In this document: in pieces, positions 1 to 10,238 of the stretch
How positions within the stretch are numbered: position 1 is the stretch's first letter
How the letters are laid out: each line of letters opens with the position of its first letter
Source of the DNA: Smittium culicis
Lineage: Eukaryota; Kickxellomycota; Harpellomycetes; Harpellales; Legeriomycetaceae
Direction: 5' to 3'
Assembly (NCBI GenBank): GCA_001970855.1
Contig: LSSN01000140.1
Coordinates: 1-42,806 of the forward strand
DNA: 42,806 nt
Translations under genes and position numbers: made by a program
The notes under the pieces: model-generated
The model's input: only the letters and a program-made list of their open reading frames with translations
What the model was told of the DNA's origin: nothing
The model's database searches: none

Positions 1-636
1 CCCAGACACTATTCCAGATATCCAGGTTGTGTTTGATTTGTATTCGCTCAGATCGAGCCCAATGTTATTTTTTACGGCCAATAGTAGGCCTGTTCCGCCT
101 TTAATAAGATCAGCTTTGGACTCAATACAGGTGTAGCCAGGTATGCGGCACCTGTATGTTTTCTTATTTAGAAACGTTTCCTGTAGTGCCAGGATGTCCG
201 GTTGTGCTGAATTTAAATAATATATAAGCTCTTCAGCTATTCCTTTAATGTCGCGGAAATTATAGGTCAACACCGTGAAAGTATCGTTGCTTTTAATCTT
301 AACGGTACTTAAACTATGTTTATTTTGAGTTTTTATTTTATTATTATCATTACTTTGTTTTAATCCAATTAAATTTGTGGATCGAATTTTTTTGTTGATT
401 TCACGCCTAATTTTGGCATGTAAAGCTTTTTCAATTTTTTTTATTTCTAATTTTGAGAAATTTATTTTGTACCCATAGTTGGAGTGAATTTCATGCCTCC
501 ATTTTCCATTACGCTGTTTAATTTTTTTAACAGTGAAGCTTTTTTCAGTCAGTGCTGAGTTAAGCGGAACGTATCTCTTCACTGTGTCTTTTTTGAGCTC
601 TTGGACGTTTAATACCAAGAATTTGTCTGTTTTTAT
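1..636 (-). CDS. LINE ORF2, N-terminal part with endonuclease domain, cut by the window edge (left copy)
   Basis: Reading leftward from a stop at 637-639, this frame stays open for 212 codons to the window edge. It has no ATG near its start. The first part is a basic stretch (ELKKDTVKR, then WRHEIHS, then KIRRE) that matches the equivalent part of the right-hand LINE copy almost block for block. From about position 276 it becomes an endonuclease/exonuclease/phosphatase (EEP, APE-type) domain: TYNF carries the first catalytic Asn, ALQET the catalytic Glu, followed by the family's GGTG loop. In known LINEs this domain nicks target DNA to prime reverse transcription. RT would lie beyond the window. 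The frame is intact here, whereas the right copy has a nonsense codon in the same region. The open frame overlaps the end of ORF1 by about 77 bases. Confidence 0.85.
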   Translation of the reverse strand, partial: MKTDKFLVLNVQELKKDTVKRYVPLNSALTEKSFTVKKIKQRNGKWRHEIHSNYGYKINFSKLEIKKIEKALHAKIRREINKKIRSTNLIGLKQSNDNNKIKTQNKHSLSTVKIKSNDTFTVLTYNFRDIKGIAEELIYYLNSAQPDILALQETFLNKKTYRCRIPGYTCIESKADLIKGGTGLLLAVKNNIGLDLSEYKSNTTWISGIVSG

Positions 637-2215
637 TTAATTTTTTTCTTTTCATATTTTTTTGGTTTTTTTTTCCATAAAAAATTTTAATTTGTGTTTT
701 GGCACATTTCAGTGTCTGCACCAGTATCTCCCAGTGAATAGAGTCCAAATCCGTATTAGCCGCATTGGCTCCTTGGGGTGCTCTATCTACATTAGATACA
801 TAATTAAGGAATTCTTTTTGGGGTATAAGGCCCAATCTGACCTTTCTAGCCATCATAGAGTGCTCTGTTGGTGAATTATTACCGTCAGAGTCACTTTGAT
901 TGTTTTTAAAAATGATGTGTTCTTTTTTTATTTCAATAGGAGAGCTTGGTCTTTCATAGTCAGACGATTCTTCGTAATCTTCAGTTTCTATAGCGTTTTT
1001 ATCTACATTTATATTTTTTTGTTTACTATTATTTATGGTACTATAGTCAGATCCTGTATCATCATCAGATGATATTTTTTTTAGCGTGCTCGTATTTGGC
1101 TGAATCATAGCTATAGATTTTGATGTGGGCTTTTTTATTCCAGAGGTACCCCTAATAGTACGCGCTGAGGTAGTATGGGAGCTACCAGAACCATCATTGG
1201 GCTCTAATTTTTTAGCCTCAGCTGCTTTTTTATCACCATCATTAGTTTTAGAGGCGGCAGCAGTTTCAAACGGTAAATTTTTTATAGTGGGTGCAGTGCT
1301 TTCAAATCTATCCGTCTTTTCTGGCTCTGTGCTCTTGAACACAAATCCCATTTTATTAGCACTTTTTCTTGCTTTTTTTCATTAATAATTTTATTCAGAA
1401 CTTCACAGTCTGATTTCCAGTGTCATACGCTCTTGAAATAGCTACAGACTTCTTTGCATCCTTTGCATCCTTTGTAGAACTAGTTGACCAAGCCTGTAAA
1501 ATGCTCCAGAAATAGTGGCAATTCGACATCAGGCGTAATTTTTTTACCAGAATTTTCATCCCGTATGGATGAATAGTTTTAACATTTTTTTTGCGCCACG
1601 CAAATATATCAAATATTGTGAACAAAGGTTCTATTTTCTCCTTAATTATTTTTATCACTGATAAGATTCCAACATTCCTGTAGTTAGGGACATTAATTAC
1701 GATTATATCCCTTCGGACTTAACCGTTTGGTACATATCTATCTTTTTGTTGCCATAATCCAATTTTAATGTCATGCACCTTGTCGTATCTTCGATATTAT
1801 CAATGATGAAGTATGTAGCTTTGACAATCTGATCATCGTGCCTAGTATGGTATGTCCAATTTATAGAATCTTCGACTCTATCTATGGCATCTATGTGATG
1901 TCCTTTGAACTGGGACCAGGCGCAGCCGATTTTAAGGTCTGAGCCTCCGTTACAGATCTTTTTCAAGCAGCTTTGTCTACCTCCATTTACTAGATGTTTT
2001 AGGGACACTTCCATATAATTGCCAATATCTATAGTGCTTATTTTTTTGTTTAATTGTGGTTTAGATTTGGTCGTGACCTTCTTGAGGTCGACAGACCTAG
2101 GAAATTTAGTATCTTTACGACTATATACTTCATTTGAAGTCCTATCGTGGTCTTCGCTTTATACAGCGTCACTAAATAACATCATTGAGCGCTTAATAGG
2201 CTTTCTTGAAACCAT
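560..2215 (-). pseudogene. LINE ORF1 (RNA-binding, gag-like protein), broken left copy
   Basis: This is the decayed equivalent of the ORF1 at 39360-40916. The ATG is at 2215 (MVSRKPIKR, against MVIRKPVKR on the right). Recognisable blocks follow in order: a GGSDLKIGC region near 1950, FAWRKK and PYGMKILV near 1570-1610, a CCHC-knuckle remnant near 1430-1480, and an open C-terminal frame from 1351 to 560 that is Ser/Asp-rich and contains SPIEIKKE and YVSNVD. Breaks are a stop about 18 codons in, a frameshift near 1703, another near 1505-1550, and a stop inside the zinc knuckle, where one Cys is also replaced by Phe. The step from knuckle to C-terminal frame is a -1 change at a seven-A run (1373-1379). 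In the family this protein coats the element RNA. It is not functional here. Confidence 0.82.
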
Positions 2216-2515
2216 AGCTGATAAACTAAAGTTTTTTTTTTTTGGCTTTTTGTGATTTTAGAGTTTTTTTTTTGTTTATATTAAGCAGTAATTATTTTGT
2301 ACTGCAAATTGGTCGGAATTGTCAAATTAATTGAAATCGATCGATTCCGCACTTTTTTTATTGGAAAATGACTAATTAAAAGGCGTGCTCCGAACTTGGA
2401 CCCTCAGAATTTAATCGCCAAGGTTATACTTATCCTAAGAGCCTGAAATATATACCAAACGGTAGCTCTTGACGAAAAAAACAAAATTGTATTAATAAAT
2501 TAGAGTCGCTGGACA
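2216..2515 (-). promoter_or_regulatory. 5' UTR of the left LINE copy
   Basis: Read on the minus strand, the sequence upstream of the ORF1 ATG aligns with the right copy upstream of 39360. Shared blocks are TTAATACAA near 2490, CAAGAGCTAC near 2466, CCAAGTTnGGnGCACG near 2390, and AAAAAAAGTGCG near 2350, then A-rich sequence up to the ATG. LINE 5' UTRs usually carry an internal promoter; no TATA box was assigned. The homology fades beyond about 2515-2560, so the true 5' end of this copy is not fixed. A CAAGATC/GATCTTG inverted repeat lies just outside, at about 2567-2583. Confidence 0.7.
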
Positions 2516-2560
2516 ATGGATTTAGTGCCAAAATTTGCTTTTTTGGCGTAAATTTTCTCT

Positions 2561-2939
2561 GTGACCAAGATCAGGGATCTTGATCGTGGCAAAAAAAAAT
2601 TTTTTTTTTTAGTGTATATATTTTTTATTTAACGTTTACTCCTGACCGTAAGGTTTCTTTTGTATCCAAAGATGTCTTCAGATTTGAATTGAAACAGGTC
2701 TGTTTTGGAGTATTTAATCGTACTCTTGATTTGAGCACTCAACTTTAATTAACTTTACTTTAAATTTGACTATATTTGTCGTAATTTTGCCATAAATTAG
2801 CTCTTGATGAGCTAAAAAAATACGATAACAATATTAATGTCTTTATACTTGAGGTTTGATAGTTTAAACATCCTTTATTTTATAAAAAAAACTTGAAAAA
2901 ATAATAGCGTAAACTATAAGAGAATAAAAATTTATTAAT
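2561..2939. other. Spacer between left LINE and decayed gypsy element
   Basis: AT-rich sequence without a coding frame longer than a few dozen codons. It contains A and T runs (for example 2591-2609). No LTR, tRNA or other feature was recognised. Confidence 0.5.
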
Positions 2940-2944
2940 AATTC

Positions 2945-3410
2945 TACGCGATCTTATTGGCACGTTTGAAAAGAAAAATTCCTAAGTGAGAGAGAGCTAT
3001 TTCGAGTTAATAGTTTCTTAACTCCAGTGCTCTTCGCAAATTACGTTCTCTAATTAGCCGATTTTTGTATAAACTAATCAATGCGCTGTGATCAGTAACA
3101 AGCTTAAATCCTTTCCTGAAAAAATCATAATGGAAGTAGTTCACAGCCCAATATACTACTAAAATTTCCAGGTGAGTGATAGCATATTTTTTTCCGACTT
3201 CAATAATTTTCTTAATGTATAGGCTATAGGTTTCATACCTTCTGGGAATTATTGTTAAATTATTGCGCCTAAACCAAATTAGGAAGCATCATTAGTGATG
3301 ATGAAATCCTTGTACCAATCTGGATGCACTATTACAGGGCTAGCAGTTTGTTAGTCGTTCAAGTATTCATACTCTTTTTGCTGAGATTCTCCATACACAA
3401 AGTGGGTCTG
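2945..3410 (-). pseudogene. RNase H / RT-connection fragment of the decayed gypsy element
   Basis: Minus-strand translation gives recognisable gypsy RNase H blocks. A connection segment comes first (HPDWYKDFIITNDAS, then FGLGA, near 3280-3340), next PIAYTLRKL near 3200, then THLEILVVYWAVNYF near 3130-3180 and TDHSALISLY near 3065-3100. The DAS and TDH acidic residues of the active site are still visible. In-frame stops fall at several points, for example directly after DAS and before PEGMK, and one frame slip occurs near 3180. RNase H degrades the RNA strand of the RNA/DNA hybrid during reverse transcription. This copy cannot make a working enzyme. Confidence 0.75.
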
Positions 3411-3479
3411 TTTTTTGAGAAGGGAAGTGAGCAATTTTGCTATCCAGTGTGGTTTGTGATGAATTTCTAGTAATTAGAA

Positions 3480-4180
3480 GCTATTTGTAAGAAACCATTC
3501 TTACAATTAAGCCAAATAATGAAGACAGTGGATTTTCATATATAGAACAATAGGAACTATAAGTGCAGATGAAAACCCATACATTACAAGAAACATTCAA
3601 TAAGCCACCATGGTATTTAAACGACAGCCTTTTCCATAAGCTGAAAATACAAGTCGTTTAATCTTTTAGTTATCCTTATCAACTTATTTCCTAAACTTAA
3701 TATTAGCAACAGTATATACAACCTCTAGTTATTAGCACCTTCATATCATTATTTATCATTAGTTTAGTATATAATAACACAACAATAAAATTTATAATAT
3801 CCACCCGTTGAATATTTGAAACTTAACACTATTCCAAGGAAACTTCGTATACCTATAACATCCTTTGGTTTCAGTGTAGATTTGAAAATGTCAACCTTTA
3901 CCATATCTATAAGTAGACCTTCACGATCAATGTCATTGTTGTATCCTTAATATACTATTTACAAACGTCTGTGTCGGGTGATAATATAGAAATCTCTTAA
4001 GACTAACCAACTCCTAAAAACTAGTCGTGGGTTTAATATATATTTATTTATGTATAATAAACAGGTTTCAAAAGGGATTTATAAAACAAATTAAACTAAT
4101 AATTATACAAAATTGATCGAAAAATTGGCCGCGATTATAGTTATTAAATTTTACCAACTATTTATAATATTTGATAAATT
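3480..4180. other. Unassigned insert between RT and RNase H of the decayed gypsy element
   Basis: In gypsy pol, RT is followed closely by the connection and RNase H. Here the two are separated by about 700-900 bp that translate to neither. The stretch is AT-rich with no long frame. A secondary insertion or local rearrangement is likely. No target duplication or terminal repeat was recognised. Confidence 0.4.
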
Positions 4181-4335
4181 CGATACAATATTTATAAATG
4201 AAAATTTTTCTCAGTGTTTCTTGATAAAGTTACTAAACACAATTTCATAATTGTGTTCAATCTCTTGATTTCTTTTATTGCTAAAAGTATACCAACGAGG
4301 CATATTGATTGGGAAAAGTCTTCTATTGTTTACAT

Positions 4336-4990
4336 TTATTCAGTGTTGTTCATAACAATATTATCAATGTTACTTAGTTCTTTCTGAGCTAAGAAACATA
4401 TTTCGGTTAGCAATTTCATGTTTGCGGCCCATAAAGCATCGAAGACGAGGTTTACTTCCTTCAAGCGATCAATGAACGATTTTCTGTATAATATTAAATT
4501 GTCGATAAATAAAATAGCAAATTTCCAGAGTAAGTATTTAAATACTTTTTTCATAAATCACTGTAAGACTGCGGGTGCATTGCATAAACCAATCGGTATA
4601 TCCTTGAACTTAATGGTACCCTCTCTGGTACCGATACTAAATCAGTCTTGCCTTTCAAAGTTAATTCCACTGTTACCTGCCAAAATCCTGGCATAGCATC
4701 TAATGTACTAAAAAACTGAACGGTTTCTAAACTGGCAAAGATATCTTTCACTAAGTTGAGTGTTTAAACATCTTTTCTAGCTACGCTGTTGAGTTTCTGG
4801 AAGCCTATACATATTCTGATTTTTTTTATTTTTTTTTGACTATAGCAACAAGGAGCTTGTAAGGGTAATTACTGGGTTCGTTAACGTCCTTTACCAAAAT
4901 TTCTTTGATCGAATTTCTGGTCTGTTCGTTCAGGTGATGTTCCAACCTTTAGGATCTAATGTTGATACACTCAGATTGACCATTTTCAAT
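4336..4990 (-). pseudogene. Reverse transcriptase fragment of the decayed gypsy element
   Basis: Blocks read on the minus strand are RICIGFQKLNSVARKDV (about 4760-4815, the usual R-C-x-D-Y-R-K-L-N region), FASLETVQFFSTLDAMPGFWQV (about 4680-4745), IGLCNAPAVLQ (about 4565-4600), and FAILFIDNLILY (about 4480-4520) in place of the catalytic YxDD box. The second catalytic Asp is Asn, which by itself should abolish polymerase activity. A thumb-like segment follows (VFDALWAANMKLL). There is a stop after KDV and frame changes near 4551 and 4620. Only the fold signature remains. Confidence 0.8.
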
Positions 4991-5049
4991 CCAAGGGTTT
5001 ACTAGAATGGTTTTTGCGAATTTTTCCAATTATATAGCGAATATTTCAG

Positions 5050-5510
5050 CATTTTCCTTTAGGATTATCTTTTATTCCGGTGGGTATTCCGGTTGTACTA
5101 ACTGAACTATGAAGACAGACCTAACTGGAAGTATCTCCTCTTCTGGCCGAATTTTTGGGATGAACACCTGAATAGATTTTCCAGTTTTCTTCAAAGTCGA
5201 GTTCATCTCCGCCCAGTCTACACTAACTTGATTGTGACAGATCCAATCCATACCAAGTATAATATTTTTCATAAATGTGGTATTTGTGTTCAAAGTTCAT
5301 AAATTCGAGACTCAACCCAAGTCTTACTTTACTTCATTGACCAGTTCAACTCAATCTTTGGTACAATAGAGGCTCTATATTTTGGTAAAATATTTCTCTA
5401 TGCTTAGGTTAGGATTTTTTTCCACCGTTCTGTTGATACGGGGAATTTGGGCCCCAATATCTATCATATACTTATAGCTTTTTCCGCTGATTTTTAACAA
5501 ACCTTTCATT
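5050..5510 (-). pseudogene. Aspartic protease region of the decayed gypsy element
   Basis: The minus strand encodes GKSYKYMIDIGAQI near 5445-5490, matching the retropepsin active-site loop, but the usual D-T/S-G is DIG here. Further on, IILGMDWICHNQVSVDW (near 5220-5265) is the second conserved retropepsin block, typical of Ty3/gypsy. At least one frame change separates the two. The role in an intact element is cleavage of the gag-pol precursor. The loss of the Thr/Ser next to the catalytic Asp argues that the copy is dead. Confidence 0.7.
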
Positions 5511-5599
5511 AAGCGCTTATCGTCGTATACATGTATCATATTCGTGGACTTGTATTTTCCAGATTTTAGATCTACTGATTATTGGGAATTAAACGGTCT

Positions 5600-6640
5600 A
5601 TCCGAGCATGATGATTTACTCGAGGAAAAGTTGTATCTTGGTGTTGGAGGATTAACTTAATATATTTCTCTTTCAGCGCTGATTATCCCACTAGTTCTAC
5701 TAGGATTCGCAGAATTTCGGGCGAATAAAACCACTTCGTTTGTATATTCAGATTTGACCATATCCTCTCACATATTATACAAAAGGACCATATCTTATAA
5801 GGTACTATTTAAACGGACACTTTGTTGGGTACTGGTCTTAAAAAAAAGAAAATTTTTATCTGGTTCAACAAATACGAAGCCATTTTGTAGTATTTACGAA
5901 TTTCAAACTAAGCTTCCAAAGCTGTAAACCCAAAATCTTATAACTGATGAGCTTTTCATATTCTCAAATTGCTATCTCATCATTGTTTGATATATTACCC
6001 AAACGTTTCAAGTGTCTACTAAAGAATTCTCTGTTTCAGCCATGCTTTGATAGAGTACTAAAGCGGTGTCACCTACTAACTCGAGTAAGATTTTCTTTTG
6101 AACCTAGAAGGAATGCGAGGAAAATTATAATTCCAACAGTCCTATATGTCTTGTTTGAGTTGGACTAAGTTATTCAAGTAGTCCCCCCTATAAAATTTTG
6201 GTTTATAAAGTCTTCACTCAGACCCTTTTAGGTGGTCTAATAACTCAAAACTGAATTCCTTAGCTGCCTCATCCCTGAAAGTGAGTGGTGGCTTTGATTG
6301 GGTAGAAACGTTGGATTCGGGGTTTAGGCGTCGAATTCGAATTTTGCCCTACACTTTTTGTAATTTCAAGCTTGCCTGAAAGTTTATGGTTGTTGTCGGT
6401 TTAACTCAGTTTATGGGGAGTTGTTGCAGTCGTGGCCGAGTTCTTGGTTTTGAGAGTCTGACTCCTCTTAGTACTCAGCTCCAAAGATTTGAGGGGTGCG
6501 GAGAGGCGAGGACTGGTTGCTGGAAGTTGCAGTGTTCATTGAAGGATAATTATCCAAGTCTTTGGTGGTTGCTTTACAAAGGGTTTCTGTCTTTAAAAGC
6601 TCATGATTCGCGTGTATAATTTGTAAAATTTACTGAGCGA
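5600..6640 (-). pseudogene. Gag-like remnant of the decayed gypsy element
   Basis: Upstream of the protease on the minus strand the sequence is more GC-balanced and translates in pieces: FRDEAAKEFSFELLDHLKG near 6225-6280, DTALVLYQSMAETENSLVDT near 6015-6075, and a Pro/Gln/Ser-rich segment near 6400-6540. Stops and shifts break it into at least four frames. No CCHC knuckle was seen. The call rests mainly on position upstream of protease and on composition; sequence similarity to a named gag family was not recognised. Confidence 0.45.
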
Positions 6641-6649
6641 TGCTTACAA

Positions 6650-7059
6650 TAAGCTATCAGAAATACACAGTATTTTTATTAAAGTATAATTTATTTAGTA
6701 TTTAAATTCGAAATAAAAATATAAAAGTTAGAGTAAAGATTTTTGTTTAGTGGACGTGGGAAGTATTCAAGAAGTCCCATAGTCTTCCTTATATATAAGG
6801 GAGCTGCTTATTCGAACGGTTGATTCTTAGCCTGCTATTTCTTACTAACTCAAGAGTTTACCAGATAGTGGACTTTGCATTTTCTAGATGATTCTGACCT
6901 TTATAGTGTATACCCTTGGTAATTTACTATTACCAATCTTCATCATCTAGAGTTTGAATTAATACTATTATATTAATCAACTAATTTATGCAAGTAATTT
7001 TTAAAGTTGATGTTTGCATTAATTTGAGGTTCTTAAGACTCTTATTCTTCTATGTGCAT
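6650..7059. other. Spacer, no recognised feature
   Basis: AT-rich sequence upstream of the decayed gypsy gag remnant. A 5' LTR might be expected here, but no repeat of it was found near the other end of the element. Confidence 0.4.
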
Positions 7060-8060
7060 AGGATCTAGACATACGGTTTAGTACTTGACGTTTTTATGTA
7101 CTCTGAAAGCTCGAGGCCAGGAGCTCTGGCCCTGCATTGTATACATAAAATCCAATATGGACACGGTATAGCATAGAGGGATCTCGACTGACATAGCATC
7201 ATATGCAATAACTACTAACGTCCCTCTAGTAGCCACACTTTTGCTAACTTAACTAAGCACTGGGGTCATCTCACTCTGGCACTACGTGGTAAGTATACCT
7301 TTCTGCTAATGCAACTACCGAAGCGAGCGGCAACAGCCTACCCTTGCGGGTAGACACCAGTCATCCTATACCTATTGATCCTCTCTAGTCCTACTGAGAG
7401 CCCAGAATCGTGTACCCGTCTTGACGCACGAACACACCCGATCTTACTCTGAGGTGTATACAGTGGAAAACCTGACTACCCGTGGCGTACTTGCATAGCA
7501 GCGGCTAGGCAGGGGATTAATTCCTACTCTAGCATAACTTAATGCTAGATAAATACCTTGTGCACTCTGCATAACTACATCACTATAAAGCGAAGTAATT
7601 TTACTGGCTACGAGGGTTAAGCTCTTTTTGCCAGGATCATTGATTTTGTGGGGTAACCTCCCAGCATAACCAAAACACTACGAATTCATAGGCTCGATCA
7701 AAGCCTAGACTTCACGACAGTAGATAGGTGTTCCTTAGTCCTGACTGGATCACGTTGTCGGCCTTCAGCTTCATTAATGACCGGGAAAACGGGCCTAGAC
7801 TCTATTTTGTAGCGACATCCTTCAAATTCTTTGCGAATATTTCTATGATCTGCCAGATCTTCTATTCATGGGTAGTAGTTTATGATAGTCTTTAAGACTT
7901 GCTCGCTTCCTCCACTAATCGATTAATGCCATCGTGGTTTACTTCAATACCCCAGTCAAAAGACCTTTATAGATCGATTTGTCCTTGTTTTTCTCTGGTT
8001 AAACTTCCCCAATCGTCAGATTGAATCGGGTCATTACTTTGCATGGGCGCAACAGCAACT
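7060..8060. other. GC-balanced unassigned block
   Basis: This block is visibly richer in G and C than its surroundings and comparable to the element coding regions. It has no long open frame on either strand. It contains short perfect hairpins, for example GGCCAG/CTGGCC near 7114-7130 and CTACCC/GGGTAG at 7338-7353. No rRNA, tRNA or snRNA signature was recognised. It may be an old LTR or untranslated region of the adjacent element, a fossil gene or a structured RNA. Confidence 0.35.
7892..8044 (-). pseudogene. Short fossil coding frame
   Basis: From an ATG at 8044 the minus strand reads 25 codons (MQSNDPIQSDDWGSLTREK and so on) to a TAA, then 24 more sense codons in the same frame (including NHDGINRLVEEASKS) to a second TAA. 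The amino-acid composition looks like real protein and unlike AT-rich noise. No family was recognised. It could be an N-terminal piece of gag from the decayed minus-strand element or an unrelated fossil gene. Confidence 0.3.
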
Positions 8061-9575
8061 AGCTTATATATATTTATTACATTATAATGCGGAACTAAAA
8101 GATATTCGAAAGACTTTAAGCCTATAATATACCTCATTCTGTTTTTATTTACTAGTGTAAGCTCGGCTGATTAAAGAAAAATTTGATAATTAAAGCTGCT
8201 TGGTTTTCTAAGCAAAATTTATTCAAGAAAAAAAAAAGCAGTAATAGAGATAAAACAGTGTATAAATTAAAAGAAATCACTATTGATGGATCCAATCCCT
8301 ATTACTGGTAGAAAACTACTAGTAACTTCCTTGTAATAGTGTTAAAATTCGTAACGTAAATTCCCATTCTTTTTTATTAATCTAATGTGTATCCTTTCAC
8401 GCGGTAAGACATTATTACAAACATTTTTAAATATCGATGATCAAACAATGGTCAATTTGAATCATTTTATGTCACAATCCAATTATATAACTTTTATAAA
8501 TTAATTAGGTAAACCAATAATCGACAACCCTAATAGCACCTATGGCCGATCTCGTTAGTAGACCAGCCCTATTGGTCCACCATATAGATGCAGAAATACC
8601 TAGCACACCATCGACCCCTAGCTAATACATAAATAGGCTGCATAATCCTTTCCTATAAAAAGTTATGCTGTTCAACAACATATTTCTTAATTTCTATTCT
8701 AAACCTTAGTTATAACTTTACATTATCAAATAAAACTTCTGAATCAATTCATCTTGCCCTAGTCACACTCGCTCCATTCATACTCGAGATTTTATATACG
8801 GTTCAAACATTCATACTCGAGATTTTTTATACGATTCTAATGAAAGACACAAATTGAAATAATGATATTAGAGGTAAATTAGGCTTTAAATTAAAGATCA
8901 TTAAATATTAGACGCTGCAGTGCATAATGGATTTATCGTTAAAGCCAAGTTTACGTATTGAGAACATTTGACAAGACCAGAATCAATCACATCTAGTTAT
9001 ATCAACGATAGGAAGTCCCTACTCTAACTTATCTGTGCAAGGAAATATATTCCAACCAAAGTCGCTTGAATAGACAGTGAAATTTTTTGCTTAAACAAAT
9101 GCCTTGGAGATCTTTAACAACCTCATTTGATTATATAACCATACAGCTTAAAAAATCTCTCACACTGTCCCTATAGATTGACCTTCATAATCTACCTTAC
9201 GCAGCCTATAATACACTAGATCCAAATCCTAGGTGAAATACAATAATGAATGTGGGTACTAGGCGCTAATATACTTTTACCAGGTTAATGTACAACGAAA
9301 TTAACTCAATGGTTTAGCAATACTATGTACTGGATAAATTACATGAGAAATAAATGAATATATAAAATAATTAAACAAAATTAAATATTACCGGATAAGA
9401 GAATTAAAATATATACTTATATTAATTATAACTTAATTAGTTCCCTCCCATATAAACATATAAATAAACTATAAGCTAAATCAATTATTCATTATCTTGT
9501 CAATGGAATAAATGTTAACTTATCTCCATAGTTATCTACATAAATAATTTATTTTCAAGGCATAAAATTAGAATT
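8061..9575. other. AT-rich spacer without recognised genes
   Basis: No coding frame of convincing composition on either strand. The only structure noted is a two-unit tandem repeat at 8775-8840. Confidence 0.5.
8775..8840. repeat. Two-unit, 33-bp tandem repeat
   Basis: CATTCATACTCGAGATTTT occurs at 8775 and again at 8808, each followed by a near-identical tail (TATACGGTTCAAA and TATACGATTCTAA). The period is 33 bp. Only two units are present, and the function is unknown. Confidence 0.75.
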
Positions 9576-9675
9576 AACATATTATCTAAGCCCTAACCCT
9601 AATTTATCGTTTTATCTCTAACCCTATTATATAAATTTAACCCTAACCCTTATATACTAATTTAGCCCTAACCCT
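9576..9675. repeat. Four 25-bp units with a CCCTAACCCT telomere-like core
   Basis: The motif (C/T)CTAACCCT ends at 9600, 9625, 9650 and 9675, an exact 25-bp register over four units. The core is CCCTAACCCT in units 1, 3 and 4 and CTCTAACCCT in unit 2. Each core is preceded by about 15 bp of variable AT-rich sequence. The core equals the complement of TTAGGG-type telomere repeats, or a telobox. It could be a degraded interstitial telomere tract or a minisatellite with spaced binding sites. The regular spacing favours the second. Confidence 0.8.
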
Positions 9676-10080
9676 TAATTTTATTCTAATTTTCTATATA
9701 ATATAACTGTAATCATGATATTCAATAAATCAAATTCAAATGCTGTAACAAATATTTGGTCCATCCAATCATATCGAATCAATGATTGCATCGGTTAATA
9801 TTAAATTTCTTATTATAAACACAGCTTAACATGCAAGTTGATCGGTTTTATATTTAAAAAGTTATAGTACATATTATAATATTTTATAATAATGATAGTT
9901 AATCTCCATAAGTATAGTTGTATTTAATATATAGTGTAAAAAATATATCTGGTAACCTATTTGGCACCTTTTGAATAATCATCAATATACTATATGCTGA
10001 CATATATATATTCGATTTATTATTGGTGAACAAAAATTCAAGCCTTTTTATTCGCCCAAAATTACCGACAAAATATTTTG
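9676..10080. other. AT-rich leader region of the plus-strand gypsy element
   Basis: No coding frame. This is where a 5' LTR or untranslated leader should lie, but no matching copy was found downstream of pol, so LTR boundaries cannot be given. Confidence 0.4.
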
Positions 10081-10195
10081 TACTAATCAACTTTCATGAT
10101 AATTTTTTGTATCCAATCAGCTTTCATCTAAGTTTTTAATTTAGTCAATCAAGCTTCATAAAAAAATTAATGTAGCCAATCAGATTTCAGATTTT
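10081..10195 (+). promoter_or_regulatory. Four tandem CCAAT-like units, about 31 bp apart
   Basis: The cores are CTAATCAACTTTCAT, CCAATCAGCTTTCAT, TCAATCAAGCTTCAT and CCAATCAGATTTCAG. Their AATCA starts fall at 10085, 10115, 10147 and 10178, giving periods of 30, 32 and 31 bp. Two units contain a perfect CCAATCAG, the consensus of CCAAT boxes bound by NF-Y/HAP complexes. The array ends about 45 bp before the gag ATG. Repeated sites about three helical turns apart suggest a promoter or enhancer of the element. A role as an RNA element in the leader is also possible. Confidence 0.6.
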
Positions 10196-10238
10196 ATTCT
10201 ATTAGATTCAAATTTTTATTTACTTTCTTAATTTTGAC

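Larger units (their letters stand above)
2940..6640 (-). mobile_element. Decayed Ty3/gypsy retrotransposon, minus strand
   Basis: Domain order on the minus strand is gag-like (about 6640-5600), aspartic protease (about 5510-5050), reverse transcriptase (about 4990-4336) and RNase H (about 3410-2945). This is the Ty3/gypsy order. Every domain is broken by stops and frameshifts. No integrase was recognised on the 3' side and no LTR pair was found, so the element is truncated or its ends are eroded. A stretch of about 700 bp between RT and RNase H does not belong to either domain. It is not a close copy of the better-preserved gypsy element at 10.2-14.7 kb: its RT motifs differ (LDAMPGFWQV here, LDVLKALYRI there). 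Confidence 0.8.

Noticed and set aside
3280..3340. TAA codons inside RNase H blocks, considered as a sign of a ciliate-like genetic code
   Set aside because: The intact gypsy gag and pol use CAA/CAG for Gln and have no internal TAA/TAG. The stops go together with other decay.
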